Source of the DNA: Brachybacterium sp. P6-10-X1
GTDB taxonomy: Bacteria > Actinomycetota > Actinomycetes > Actinomycetales > Dermabacteraceae
Direction: 5' to 3'
NCBI RefSeq assembly: GCF_001969445.1
Contig: NZ_CP017297.1
Location: 1,240,001-1,304,000 of the forward strand
DNA: 64,000 nt
Each line of letters starts with the position of its first letter. Position 1 is the stretch's first letter. This document shows positions 44,805-54,001 of this stretch, piece after piece. The position numbers and the translations under genes were made by a program. The notes under the pieces are model-generated. The model saw nothing but the letters and a program-made list of their open reading frames with translations. It had not been told where the DNA came from and ran no database searches.

Positions 44805-47800
44805 GTGAGCACATCTTCCGCTGCTGCGCTGCCCACGAGCCTGCACCCGGCGACCCGGGACTGGTTCTCGAGCGCGCTGGGCTTCCCCACGCCGGTCCAG
44901 CTCGGGGCGTGGGAGGCGGTGTCCGAGGGCGAGGACGCCCTGGTGATCGCTCCGACGGGCTCGGGCAAGACCCTCGCGGCGTTCCTGCGGGCTCTGGATG
45001 ATCTGATGTTCTCCCCCGGCTCTCGGGACTCCGCGGGCTTCCCGGGCTCCCCCGCGGCCGCCGGTTCCTCCGCTCCCGACGCCCCGGAGGGAGCGCGCCC
45101 GGGGCAGCGGCCCGGCGAGCGCACGCGGGTCCTGTACATCTCCCCCATGAAGGCCCTCGGGGTCGACGTCGAACGGAACCTGCGTCGGCCTCTGGTGGGG
45201 ATTCCCGACCACGCCGCGGCGCGGGGCGATCAGGCGGCGCCGGTGCGGGTGGGCGTGCGCTCCGGGGACACCTCGCCCGCGGAGCGCCGGCGGCTGGTCT
45301 CCCACCCGCCGGACATCCTGATCACCACTCCCGAGTCCCTGTTCCTGATGCTGACGTCGGCCGCGCGGGAATCCTTGGTCGACGTCGAAACGGTGATCAT
45401 CGACGAGGTCCACGCCGTCGCGGGCAGCAAGCGGGGCGTGCACCTGGCCCTGTCGCTGGCCCGGCTGGACGCGCTGATCACCGGAGCGGGTACGAGCCCG
45501 CCGAGGCGCCGACCGCAGCGGCTGGGACTGTCGGCGACGGTGGAACCACCCGAGGAGGTCGCGCGGTTCCTCTCCCCCACCGGGGGCGCGGCCCGGGTGG
45601 TCGCCCCGGCCGGGACGAAGCAGTGGGATCTCGGGGTGACGGTGCCGGTGCCGGACATGGACGACGTCGTCCCCCCGTCCGACGCGATCGACGACGAGGA
45701 CGTCGAGGGCACGCTGTGGCCGCACGTCGAGCGGGCCGTGCTGGCCGAGGTCGAGGCACATCGCTCGACCCTCGTCTTCACGAACTCGCGCCGCCAGGCG
45801 GAGCGCCTGACCGACCGGCTGAACGCGCTGCACCGTCGGCGTGGACCGCGACGCGACGTCGTCCCGAGCCCAGAGAGCGAGAGCGACGTCGGCCCGAGAG
45901 CCGACGAGGCGGTCGAGGCAGCCCCGAGCGGCGAGGCGGTCGAGGGCGCCGCGGACGACGGCGGGCCCGCGGAGGTCGCCCGGGTGCATCACGGCTCGAT
46001 GTCCAAGGAAGCCAGGCGACAGACCGAGGACCTGCTCAAGGCCGGGGTGCTGCGCTGCGTGGTCGCGACGTCGACCCTCGAGCTGGGGATCGACATGGGC
46101 GCGGTCGACGCCGTCGTACAGGTCTCCTCCCCCTTCACCGTCGCCTCGCTGCTGCAGCGGGCGGGTCGGGCCGGGCACGGGGTCGGGGACGTCTCGCGAG
46201 GGCGGCTCCATCCGCTGCACCCGCTGGATGTCGTCCACAGCGCTCTGATGGTGCGCGAGGCGCGGGCGGGCCGTCTCGAACCGCTCGAGGTGCCGCGCAA
46301 CGCGCTGGACGTGCTGGCCCAGCACACGCTGTCGGCCGCGGCGCTCGACGACCTCGACGTCGCGGACTGGCTGGAGGTGGTGCGTTCGGCCGCCCCCTAT
46401 GCCGAGCTGCCGCGCAGCTCCTTCGACGCCGTGCTGGACATGCTCAGCGGCCGCTATCCCTCCACGGCGTTCTCCGAGCTGCGCCCGCGGCTGGTCCACG
46501 ACCGCTCCCGCGGGGTGCTCAGCGCGCGGCCCGGTGTGCAGCGCCTGGTGGTCACCAACGCCGGCACCATCCCGGACCGCGGTCTGTTCCCGGTGTTCCT
46601 GGCCGCCGGGGCGGAGCAGGCCCGGCGGGTCGGCGAGCTCGACGAGGAGATGGTCTACGAGTCCCGGCGCGGGGACGTGATCACGCTGGGCACCTCCAGC
46701 TGGCGGATCGAGGAGATCACCCACGAACGGGTGACGGTCTCCCCCGCGCCCGGATTCTCCGGGCGGATCCCCTTCTGGCACGGCGACGGGGCGATGCGCC
46801 CGGCGACGCTCGGCCGGGCCATCGGCGCCTACCTCGATCAGCTCGCCGGCCAGGACGCTTCCGAGCGCGAGCAGGATCTGGTCGAGCTCGGCCTGGACGA
46901 GGACGCCCGCGCGCAGGTGCACCTGCTGCTGGATCGGCAGCTGCAGTCCGCCGGGGTGGTGCCCGGCGGCTCCCGCCTGGTGCTCGAGCGCTTCGTCGAC
47001 GACCTCGGGGACTGGCGCATCGTGGTGCACTGCCCGTTGGGCCGGCGGGTGACGGCCCCGTGGGCGCTGGCGATCAGCGACCGGCTGCGGGAGGCGGGCA
47101 CCTCTCAGGTCCAGGTCGTCGCCTCCGACGACGGGATCGTGCTGCGCCTGCCGCAGGGCTCTGCGGCCCCGACGGCCCAGCTGGTGCTGTTCTCCTCCGA
47201 GGTCATCGAGCAGACCGTCCAGCATCTGGTGGGCTCCTCCGCCCTGTTCGCGGCGCGCTTCCGGGAATGCTCGGCCCGTGCCCTGCTGCTGCCGCGGCGC
47301 GTGCCCACCTCTCGGGCGCCGCTGTGGCAGCAGCGCCAACGGTCCGCGACCCTGCTCGACGCCGCCCGGGACCACGCGGACTTCCCCATGATGCTCGAAG
47401 CGGCCCGGGAGTGCCTGCTGGACGAGTACGACCTCCCGGCCCTGACCCGCCTGCTGTCCGAGCTGGAGAGCGGGCGCGTCGAGGTCGTCGAGGTCGACGT
47501 CGACCAGCCCAGCCCCATCGCCCGCGCGGTCATGTTCGGCTACGAGGGGCAGTTCATCTACGATGCCGACGCCCCGCTGGCCGAGCGGCGCACTGCGGCG
47601 CTGACCCTGGACCAGTCGGTGCTCGCCGAGCTGCTGGGCACCGTCTCGCTGCGCGAGCTGCTGATGCCCGCGGCGATCGCACAGGTGAGCGCGGATGCGC
47701 AGCTGCTGAGTCCCGAGCGGGCGATCCGCGACGGCGAGGATCTCGCCGACGCGCTGCGTCGCCTGGGGCCGTTGACTCCCGCCCAGGTGCTGGCCCGCTT

Positions 47801-49715
47801 CGACCCGGCCGACGGGACGACGGATCCCCACGCCGCGCGGACGGCCATCGCCCAGCTCACGACCGCCGGCCGCGTGCTGCCGCTGCGCTGGCACGTGGAG
47901 GACCATCTCGCGCTGGTCGAGGAGGTGGGGATGTGGCGCGACGCCGCCGGCGAGCAGGTGCTGCCCCGCGGGGCCGAGGCATCGCTGGACCCGGCGGTCC
48001 TGGGGCAGGTACCGGATGCCGCAGAGCAGGTGGTGGCCCGCTGGGCCCGCGGCCGCGGCCCCTTCACCGTCGAGGAGCTGATCGAGGACCTGCCGCTGCC
48101 GCCGGCGACGGCGCACGCCGCCCTCGCGGGGCTCTCGGCCCGCCGGGTGCTGGCCAAGGGTGCCTTCCTGCCGGGGCGGGAGAGCGAGGAATGGGTCGAT
48201 GCCGGGATCCTGCGGCGCATCCGCCGCGTCTCGCTGGCCGCCGCCCGGCAGGACATCGCGCCGGTGACGCCGGAGGCGTTCACCGCCTTCACCCTGGACT
48301 GGCACGGGATCGGCGGGACGGTCGGCGGGCAAGGGCCGGTCGACGAACGCGGACCGGCCGGCGGGCAAGGGCCGGTCGACGAACGCGGACCGGCCGACGG
48401 GCACGGTGCAGCCGAGCATCGCGACGGCGCGAGCGCCGAGGACGCGGGCGAGGCGCTGGCCGATGTCATCGACCAGCTCACCGGGATCGAGGCGCCGCTG
48501 GATGTGTGGCGTGATGATCTGCTGCCGGTGCGCCTGGGCCCGTCGGCGCCGCGTCTGCTGGAGGACGCGCTCGGCCGCGGCGAGGTCCTGGTGACGGCCC
48601 GCGGCAGCGGGTCCACGGAGCCGCTGGTCCGCCTGCACCTGGCCGACGCCGTGGCTCTCGGCCTCGACCGGGAGGAGGTCGACGGTGCCCGAGCGGTCTT
48701 CGCCGAGGATTCTCTGGCCCGCCACGTGCTCGAGGCGCTCGAGGATGCGGTGGGCCCGGTGCGGTTGCAGGACCTGGCCTCCGCCGTGCGACGACGCCGC
48801 GGAGAGGAATCGCTCTCCCTCGCTCAGGTCGCCGACGCCCTCCAGCAGCTGGCCCTGGCCGGCCTCGCGTCGCCGGATTCTCTTGCCGCCCTGCCGGGGC
48901 GCTCCCCTGCTGCGCGTCCCGCCTCCACCCCTCGTCGGCGTGGTGGATCGGCGTCGCGGCGCGGCCGCCGCGGTGCGGCACGCCTGTCGGCCTCCCTTCT
49001 GCGCGCGGAGACCGAGGACTCCGCGCTCGCGTCGCTGACCGGTCCGGCGGCGCTGGGCAGGTGGAGCGCGGTACGGGTGCCCGCGGTGGACCCGTCGGCC
49101 CGTCGTGCAGCACGCGTCGCCCTGCTCGTGGACCGTCACGGGCTGCTCACCCGCGGCGCCGTCGCGAGCGAGGGCGTCCCCGGGGGCTGGTCCTCGGTGT
49201 TCCGGGAGCTCGCCGACCTCGAGGACTCCGGCGCGGTGCGACGCGGCTACTTCGTCGAGGGCCTCGGGGCCGCTCAGTTCGCCCAGACCGCTGCCGTCGA
49301 CCGCGTCCGGGCCGCGCCCTCGCAGGAGAGGACCGTCGTGCTCTCGGCGATCGATCCCGCCTCGCCCTTCGGCTCGGTCCTGTCATGGCCGGACCCGGGC
49401 AGCGGCAGCAGACCGCAGCGCCGAGCAGGGGCCCACGTCGTCGTGGCCGATGGCCGGGCCGCCGCCTACCTCGATGCCGGCGGGAAGTCGCTGCTGTGGT
49501 GGTCGCCGGCGGAGGCCGAGGACGAGGTCGCCTTCGCCCTGGCCGCGACCGCCTCCGCAGGACGGCTCGGCCGGATCTCCCTCGAGCGGGTCGACGGCCT
49601 CGCCCTGACGACCGCCGAGGCGAAGCAGCCCTCGTCGATGCGACGGGCCGTCCAGGCGCTGCAGCGGGCAGGGTTCACCCGTTCTCCGCGGAGCCTGCGC
49701 TTCCACGGGCGCTGA
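44805..49715 (+). CDS. lhr: Lhr-family large ATP-dependent helicase
   Basis: 1636 residues. N-terminal superfamily-2 core: Walker A APTGSGKT, box IIDEVHAV, then the C-terminal RecA domain with [11 protein letters not shown] and [10 protein letters not shown] winged helix, the Lhr core domain and a long C-terminal region follow, matching full-length bacterial Lhr. These 3'-5' DNA/RNA-DNA helicases are linked to DNA repair. Two charged low-complexity linkers are inserted (about residues 348-385 and 1170-1215); the second contains a tandem duplication. GTG 44805 chosen; ATG 44778 would add 9 residues. Confidence 0.92.
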   Translation: MSTSSAAALPTSLHPATRDWFSSALGFPTPVQLGAWEAVSEGEDALVIAPTGSGKTLAAFLRALDDLMFSPGSRDSAGFPGSPAAAGSSAPDAPEGARPGQRPGERTRVLYISPMKALGVDVERNLRRPLVGIPDHAAARGDQAAPVRVGVRSGDTSPAERRRLVSHPPDILITTPESLFLMLTSAARESLVDVETVIIDEVHAVAGSKRGVHLALSLARLDALITGAGTSPPRRRPQRLGLSATVEPPEEVARFLSPTGGAARVVAPAGTKQWDLGVTVPVPDMDDVVPPSDAIDDEDVEGTLWPHVERAVLAEVEAHRSTLVFTNSRRQAERLTDRLNALHRRRGPRRDVVPSPESESDVGPRADEAVEAAPSGEAVEGAADDGGPAEVARVHHGSMSKEARRQTEDLLKAGVLRCVVATSTLELGIDMGAVDAVVQVSSPFTVASLLQRAGRAGHGVGDVSRGRLHPLHPLDVVHSALMVREARAGRLEPLEVPRNALDVLAQHTLSAAALDDLDVADWLEVVRSAAPYAELPRSSFDAVLDMLSGRYPSTAFSELRPRLVHDRSRGVLSARPGVQRLVVTNAGTIPDRGLFPVFLAAGAEQARRVGELDEEMVYESRRGDVITLGTSSWRIEEITHERVTVSPAPGFSGRIPFWHGDGAMRPATLGRAIGAYLDQLAGQDASEREQDLVELGLDEDARAQVHLLLDRQLQSAGVVPGGSRLVLERFVDDLGDWRIVVHCPLGRRVTAPWALAISDRLREAGTSQVQVVASDDGIVLRLPQGSAAPTAQLVLFSSEVIEQTVQHLVGSSALFAARFRECSARALLLPRRVPTSRAPLWQQRQRSATLLDAARDHADFPMMLEAARECLLDEYDLPALTRLLSELESGRVEVVEVDVDQPSPIARAVMFGYEGQFIYDADAPLAERRTAALTLDQSVLAELLGTVSLRELLMPAAIAQVSADAQLLSPERAIRDGEDLADALRRLGPLTPAQVLARFDPADGTTDPHAARTAIAQLTTAGRVLPLRWHVEDHLALVEEVGMWRDAAGEQVLPRGAEASLDPAVLGQVPDAAEQVVARWARGRGPFTVEELIEDLPLPPATAHAALAGLSARRVLAKGAFLPGRESEEWVDAGILRRIRRVSLAAARQDIAPVTPEAFTAFTLDWHGIGGTVGGQGPVDERGPAGGQGPVDERGPADGHGAAEHRDGASAEDAGEALADVIDQLTGIEAPLDVWRDDLLPVRLGPSAPRLLEDALGRGEVLVTARGSGSTEPLVRLHLADAVALGLDREEVDGARAVFAEDSLARHVLEALEDAVGPVRLQDLASAVRRRRGEESLSLAQVADALQQLALAGLASPDSLAALPGRSPAARPASTPRRRGGSASRRGRRGAARLSASLLRAETEDSALASLTGPAALGRWSAVRVPAVDPSARRAARVALLVDRHGLLTRGAVASEGVPGGWSSVFRELADLEDSGAVRRGYFVEGLGAAQFAQTAAVDRVRAAPSQERTVVLSAIDPASPFGSVLSWPDPGSGSRPQRRAGAHVVVADGRAAAYLDAGGKSLLWWSPAEAEDEVAFALAATASAGRLGRISLERVDGLALTTAEAKQPSSMRRAVQALQRAGFTRSPRSLRFHGR
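48323..48394 (+). repeat. 36-bp tandem duplication inside lhr
   Basis: Two adjacent 36-base copies (48323-48358 and 48359-48394) encode twice the 12-residue unit [12 protein letters not shown]. The copies are almost identical at the DNA level, so the duplication is recent and in frame. Confidence 0.9.
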
Positions 49716-49751
49716 GGTCCCGGTGGCGGTGCGGGCGACCGCAGATCCTCG

Positions 49752-49757
49752 GTAGAC
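49752..49757 (+). promoter_or_regulatory. -10 of tRNA-Arg(TCT)
   Basis: TAGACT, 13 bases upstream of the mature 5' end of the tRNA. Confidence 0.55.
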
Positions 49758-49770
49758 TCGTCGGCCGTCA

Positions 49771-49843
<73 letters not shown>

Positions 49844-50085
49844 CCCGAACAGCGTGTCCACTGCCGCAGCACGTTCGTGACCCCTCAGGGACGGGCGCGG
49901 ACGCGCGCATGAAGAAGTCCCTGCTGGGACAATCACCGTTCGGGCTATCGCGGAGCACGAGCAACCCCGACAACCCGGAGAACATGCCGCCACGGACTAG
50001 ACGACGCTGGCGACCGGCCGGGCTCGGGCATCGGGCCACCCTCACCCCCGATGCTCGTCCGCGGTGGTCGGCCGCGACGGGCCGG

Positions 50086-50634
50086 TCAGTGCTTGCCCTC
50101 GGCGAGCTCCTCGACCACCTTCGCGCAGAAGGCATCGAGGTCGGCGGGGCTCCGGCTGGTGACCAGGCCGTTGTCGACGACGACCTCGCTGTCCTCCCAC
50201 TGGGCACCGGCATTCTTCAGATCGTTCGCGAGCGAGTGGTAGCTGGTGAGCTTCCGCCCCTCGGCGACACCGGCGTCGATGAGGACCCACGGTCCATGGC
50301 AGATCACGCCGACCGGCTTCTGCTGGTCGAAGAAGCTGCGGACGAAGCGCAGAACGTCCTCGTCGACGCGCAGAGCATCCGCGTTCAGCGTGCCACCGGG
50401 CACGATGAGACCGTCGTAGTCGACCTGGTCCGCCTCGGCGATCGGGACATCGACGGTGAAGTCGTCGCCGTACTCCCAGTCGCCGTGCATCGCCGTGAAG
50501 CTGCTGTCCGACGGAGAGACGAGCACCGTCTGAGCGCCGGCATCCTGTACTGCCTGCCATGGCGCCGTCAGTTCGACCTGCTCGACTCCGCGGGTCGCGA
50601 CGAACGCGACCTTCTTACCCGAGAGCTGTGCCAT
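50086..50634 (-). CDS. DJ-1/PfpI-family protein (protease/deglycase-like)
   Basis: 182 residues. The nucleophilic-elbow Cys is in VICHGPWVLI, next to its His, and the conserved Glu is near the N-terminus (RGVEQVELTAPWQA). These are typical of the PfpI/YhbO subgroup, associated with stress resistance and reported deglycase or protease activity. ATG 50634 has GAGAGGAG upstream. Stand-alone gene. Confidence 0.92.
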   Translation of the reverse strand: MAQLSGKKVAFVATRGVEQVELTAPWQAVQDAGAQTVLVSPSDSSFTAMHGDWEYGDDFTVDVPIAEADQVDYDGLIVPGGTLNADALRVDEDVLRFVRSFFDQQKPVGVICHGPWVLIDAGVAEGRKLTSYHSLANDLKNAGAQWEDSEVVVDNGLVTSRSPADLDAFCAKVVEELAEGKH

Positions 50635-50947
50635 GTCTGTGCTCCTCTCCGGCGGCCCCGAGGCCACCTTCACACGTAGGAGTCCCGACCGTAGTAGCAG
50701 ATGATCGCCACCGCTAGCCTCGGGATGCCAGGAGGGTGTGGCCCCCACCGGCGGACTGCCGACCGATCGATCGGCTGCTCGCCGTGGACCGCCGATAGTC
50801 TGTCCCGGTCGCCTCGCAGTGTCCTCGAATCCCAGGGCGAGGCGACCCCTGGGAAGGGACGCCCTCATCCTTCTACGGCGGGATGATGGCACCTGCCACC
50901 GGCAGCCCGTCCGGCCATGGGTCAACGCCGACACGACCGGACACGAC
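50635..50947. other. Gap upstream of the PfpI gene
   Basis: 313 bases between a divergent gene start and a terminator. I see no coding region or clear motif beyond the promoter space expected for the PfpI-like gene. Confidence 0.5.
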
Positions 50948-50979
50948 AAGCGCCCCCGCTCCGAGTGGCGGGGGCGCTT
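50948..50979. terminator. Terminator of the 71-residue orphan gene
   Basis: A perfect 12-bp stem (AAGCGCCCCCGC at 50948-50959 with its complement at 50968-50979; loop of 8), 13 bases past the stop at 50993. Confidence 0.75.
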
Positions 50980-50992
50980 CCTCGCGTACGGG

Positions 50993-51208
50993 TCAGCTGT
51001 GGGCGGCTATGCGGTGGACTCGCGCATCCCCGACATCTATCGCTTCCCCGACCTCCATGCGGTCGAGGCACCAGCGCAGGTGCCAATGCGGCTCGCGGTC
51101 AGCATTCGCATACCCGTGATCGAGCAGATGATCGGCAACCGGACCGGTCAGAGGGAACTCGACCTCCCCGTCGGGGGTCTCCACGATGAACTCCGCGGTG
51201 GCAAGCAT
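50993..51208 (-). CDS. Hypothetical 71-residue protein
   Basis: A small acidic protein, MLATAEFIVETPDGEVEFPL at its N-terminus, then a His/Asp/Trp-rich middle (DREPHWHLRWCLDRM). I do not recognise the family. It is probably real: TATGAT lies 7 bases before the ATG (leaderless) and a strong hairpin follows the stop. An ATG 4 codons upstream (51220) would overlap that -10 element. No membrane span or signal. Isolated, so context gives no hint of function. Confidence 0.6.
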   Translation of the reverse strand: MLATAEFIVETPDGEVEFPLTGPVADHLLDHGYANADREPHWHLRWCLDRMEVGEAIDVGDARVHRIAAHS

Positions 51209-51215
51209 GCACGCG

Positions 51216-51221
51216 ATCATA
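51216..51221 (-). promoter_or_regulatory. -10 element of the 71-residue gene (leaderless)
   Basis: Minus-strand TATGAT followed by 7 bases and ATG 51208. Best match to the consensus hexamer among the leaderless starts here. Confidence 0.55.
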
Positions 51222-51417
51222 GGCGAATCAGTGCGTGGCCGAACGTTCGTGGGCATGGACTGCACCGACGCTATGTGGTCGTGCGGACCAGATGCGGCGG
51301 GACGCGAGGTCGTCGACACTGCGCGGGGACAGATCGCACCGGCGACAGCGCAATGGGTCAGGCCGATCACGTCATACTGGAGCCGCTGCCGTCCCCGACC
51401 CGTCAGGATCCGCCCGC

Positions 51418-51690
51418 ATGCTGAAGTTCCTCACGATCGGCGCGATCGCGCTGCTGCTGGTGCTCCGGCTGCTGCGCACCCGCGTCGGGGCCCGCCTGCT
51501 GGGCGCATCCGTGCGCGTGATGACCTTCGTCTATCTCGCGGTGCTGGTGATCACGGGGATCGTTGCGGGACTGCTGGAGCAGTGGGTGCTGCTGGGGGTC
51601 GTAGTCCTGCTGATGGTGCTCAGCGGTCTCGAGGAGCTGCGCCGCCGCGCTCGACGGCCCGCGGACGTCGCCCCGCGGTCCCGCCGCTGA
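51418..51690 (+). CDS. Small membrane protein (90 residues)
   Basis: Two to three hydrophobic segments (FLTIGAIALLLVLRLL, VMTFVYLAVLVITGIVAGLL, WVLLGVVVLLMVLSGL) followed by an Arg-rich cytoplasmic tail. No recognised family. ATG 51418 has AGGA about 9 bases upstream. Its last 71 bases overlap, tail to tail, the 3' end of the PH-domain gene on the other strand. Confidence 0.6.
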   Translation: MLKFLTIGAIALLLVLRLLRTRVGARLLGASVRVMTFVYLAVLVITGIVAGLLEQWVLLGVVVLLMVLSGLEELRRRARRPADVAPRSRR

Positions 51691-53197
51691 CCTCGATCGT
51701 CCCGCGCCGTGGAGAGATCTCGGCAGGCGAGCCGGGCTCCCTGACCTGCAGGTGCTCCCAGACTGTCCCCGCGCTCGTCATCATCGCCCGGGCCTGCTCC
51801 GCGTCGACGTCCGGGAGGCGGAAGGCGCCGCTGCCGCCCGCCGACGTCGCCACGACGGTGCCCAGGCCCGCTCGCCGCTGGAAGGGCGAGCGGGTGAGAA
51901 TCCAGCCCAGCACGTCATCCCGCCCCAGCACATCGGTGCGGCGGAAGAGGGATCCCTTGCGCAGCGCGACGTGGCGGTCGGTCACCCGGTGCCCCAGCCC
52001 ACGGGAGTTGTCGCGGGCGAGCACAGCCGTGACGAGGGCGAGGACGACAGCGGTGAGGGCCGGGATCCACCACAGCGACGGCAAGACCAGAGCAGGGATC
52101 ACGGCGAGGACGACCCCGGCCGCGGTGAGCATCCCGGCGCGCAGGAACCGCTTGCGTCGCGCCGCGGGCGGGTGGGGACGCAGAGCGTCGGGCACCGGGG
52201 CACCGAGGATCGTCCCGGCCACCTCTGCACCGACCGCTCGGGGCGCGGCGGGCACCAGCGCCGGCGACTGCGCGTTCTTCTGGTCCCCCTCCGGGGCCTT
52301 CACGCCGACGGCGATCACATCGAGCCGGGCACCGCCCGCTCGGCGCAGCCCCAGCGGCTCGTGCAGCGTCACTCCCCGCAGCCGGTCGCCGTCGAACACG
52401 GTGGACCGGCTGACCAGCAGGCCGCGCCGCAGATCGAGGGACCCGTCCTCATGCCGTCCGAGCCGATACCCCCACCAACCCTCGACATAGACCGCGAGAG
52501 TGCCGACGGCCCCGATCACGACGGCGCCCACGATCAGCACCAGAAGCAGGACGAGCAGGGGGACCGCTCCCGCCGACGTCCCGAGCCAGGCGATCAGCAC
52601 GGGCACCGCCTGGAACCAGTCGAAGACCTGGAGGACGACACCGTAGGCGGCCAGGCCGATCGCCCCGGTGGCCAGGGAGCTGATCCGGACCGCGCCCCGG
52701 GCGGATGCGGTGGACACCGAGATCGTGGCCAGTCCGAAGGAGCGCTGGAGCGGTCCCCGATCCAGGTCGACGGTCTGGATGCGGGACAGCGGCGCCGCGC
52801 GCCACTCCTCCCACAGCAGCCCGGTGCGACTGTAGAGCGCGTCGTCGGTCGCCTCCCAGCGGTGGATCCGCCACCGCACCCGGGGCACCACCAGCGCCAG
52901 TGGGATGGCGAGCACGAGCAGCACCAGCGCCGCGCTCAGCAGCCACCAGCGGGCGGGTCCGATGAGCAGGCCGAGCAGGGCGAGGGTGAGGACAGGAACC
53001 ACGGCCCACAGCACGGTCTGGGTCGCCCACCAGGCGCGGCACCGAGGATCGACCCGATCTCGGGGCGGTCGCAGGCCGAAGCCCGCGGTTCCCGGTGCCG
53101 ACGCAGCAGGCTCGGTGGTGCCGGGCCGGAGGAGGTCGGCGCGGGACGTCGTCTCCGTCGGCGGTCTCGGCGAACCGGAGGCGGGAGGCGAGGTCAT
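51620..53197 (-). CDS. PH-domain membrane protein, YdbT type
   Basis: 525 residues from ATG 53197. Several paired membrane spans alternate with bacterial PH (bPH2) modules: RRWEATDDALYSRTGLLWEEWRAAPLSRIQ-like region near residues 95-160, the second near 265-310 (LGRHEDGSLDLRRGLLVSRS) and the third near 430-490 (RVTDRHVALRKGSLFRRTDV). YdbT proteins usually pair with a small YdbS partner; none is adjacent. Function unclear, possibly envelope stress or bacteriocin resistance. The final 71 bases overlap the opposite small membrane gene. Confidence 0.82.
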   Translation of the reverse strand: MTSPPASGSPRPPTETTSRADLLRPGTTEPAASAPGTAGFGLRPPRDRVDPRCRAWWATQTVLWAVVPVLTLALLGLLIGPARWWLLSAALVLLVLAIPLALVVPRVRWRIHRWEATDDALYSRTGLLWEEWRAAPLSRIQTVDLDRGPLQRSFGLATISVSTASARGAVRISSLATGAIGLAAYGVVLQVFDWFQAVPVLIAWLGTSAGAVPLLVLLLVLIVGAVVIGAVGTLAVYVEGWWGYRLGRHEDGSLDLRRGLLVSRSTVFDGDRLRGVTLHEPLGLRRAGGARLDVIAVGVKAPEGDQKNAQSPALVPAAPRAVGAEVAGTILGAPVPDALRPHPPAARRKRFLRAGMLTAAGVVLAVIPALVLPSLWWIPALTAVVLALVTAVLARDNSRGLGHRVTDRHVALRKGSLFRRTDVLGRDDVLGWILTRSPFQRRAGLGTVVATSAGGSGAFRLPDVDAEQARAMMTSAGTVWEHLQVREPGSPAEISPRRGTIEVSGGTAGRRPRAVERGGAAPRDR

Positions 53198-53297
53198 GGC
53201 GGCTCTCGATCGATGAGCGGTCCCACGGGTCGGTCCACCACGGTACCGGCCCCGCTCTCCTATGACGAGAGCCGAGGCGCCTGATCCCGGCCGGTCC

Positions 53298-53825
53298 TCA
53301 GAGCTCGCGGCCGTGCCGCGAGGACCCCTCGTTCCACTGGGCCACCCATTCCGGCAGCTGACGGTGATCGGGCACCGGACCGGCCAGGTCCAGCACCTCC
53401 TCCATCGGCACCGAGCCACCGGACCTGCGCAGGAAGCGGGCCCGTACGACGGCGTCGGCCACCACCTCGCCGTCGCGGCGGAAGACCTGCTCCATGTAGA
53501 CCTAGCGATCGTCGTGCCCGAGGACGCGGGACGCCAGGTCGAAGCGCTCCCACAGCTGAAAGGACCTGCGATAGGTGATGCTCTGCCCGGCCACCACCGG
53601 GTACCAGCCCTGCTCGGTGATGCGTCGCCAGAACCTCGACCGCAGCATCAGGTCCATGCGGCCCAGATCCATGAGGGTGAGGTAGCGGCCGTTGTTCATG
53701 TGCCGCATCACGTCGAGGTCCGAGGGATTGACCCGGAACCTCACGCGCGAGGTGTCCCACAGGCTCGGGCGGCTGCGGAAGCGCACGCGGATCATGAAGA
53801 CCAGCAGGCGGAAGTACAGGTTCAC
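53298..53825 (-). pseudogene. Thioesterase-family gene interrupted by an in-frame TAG
   Basis: GTG 53825 (GGAGGAA upstream) opens a hotdog-fold thioesterase: SDLDVMRHMNNGRYLTLMDLGRMDL with the conserved HMNNG, then SITYRRSFQLWERFDLASRVLGHDDR. A TAG at 53502-53504 stops it. The same frame then continues VYMEQVFRRDGEVVADAVVR to a TGA at 53298, which is exactly the missing C-terminal half. One base change (TAG to TGG, Trp) restores about 175 residues. Either a nonsense mutation or a sequencing error. Confidence 0.85.
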
Positions 53826-53989
53826 GGCGGTTCCTCCCCGGGCGTCGGTGACTGCCTGGTAATCACTGCCGGAGCTGGAGGGACGCCCGAGTGAGGCGTC
53901 CGCGCACCTCCCGTCGGCCACGAGGAGACCATCGGGCCCGCGGGCTCCCGCCGCGGACCGCGCCGACGACGTCCTGGGAGCTGTCGCGA

Positions 53990-53995
53990 TACTGT
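53990..53995 (+). promoter_or_regulatory. -10 element of the orn-AGE gene (leaderless)
   Basis: TACTGT followed by GGCCCG and the GTG at 54002; predicts a leaderless transcript and supports this start. Confidence 0.55.
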
Positions 53996-54001
53996 GGCCC
54001 G

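Noticed and set aside
44208-49139. Very long minus-strand open frame (about 1640 codons) opposite lhr
   Set aside because: It is the GC-rich shadow of lhr and sod: low-complexity Arg/Gly/Ala/His composition, no domain, and it overlaps two well-supported genes.
53502-53504. TAG as a recoded sense codon in the thioesterase gene
   Set aside because: No recoding machinery or signal is visible and other genes in the window do not depend on TAG readthrough; a nonsense mutation or sequence error is simpler.
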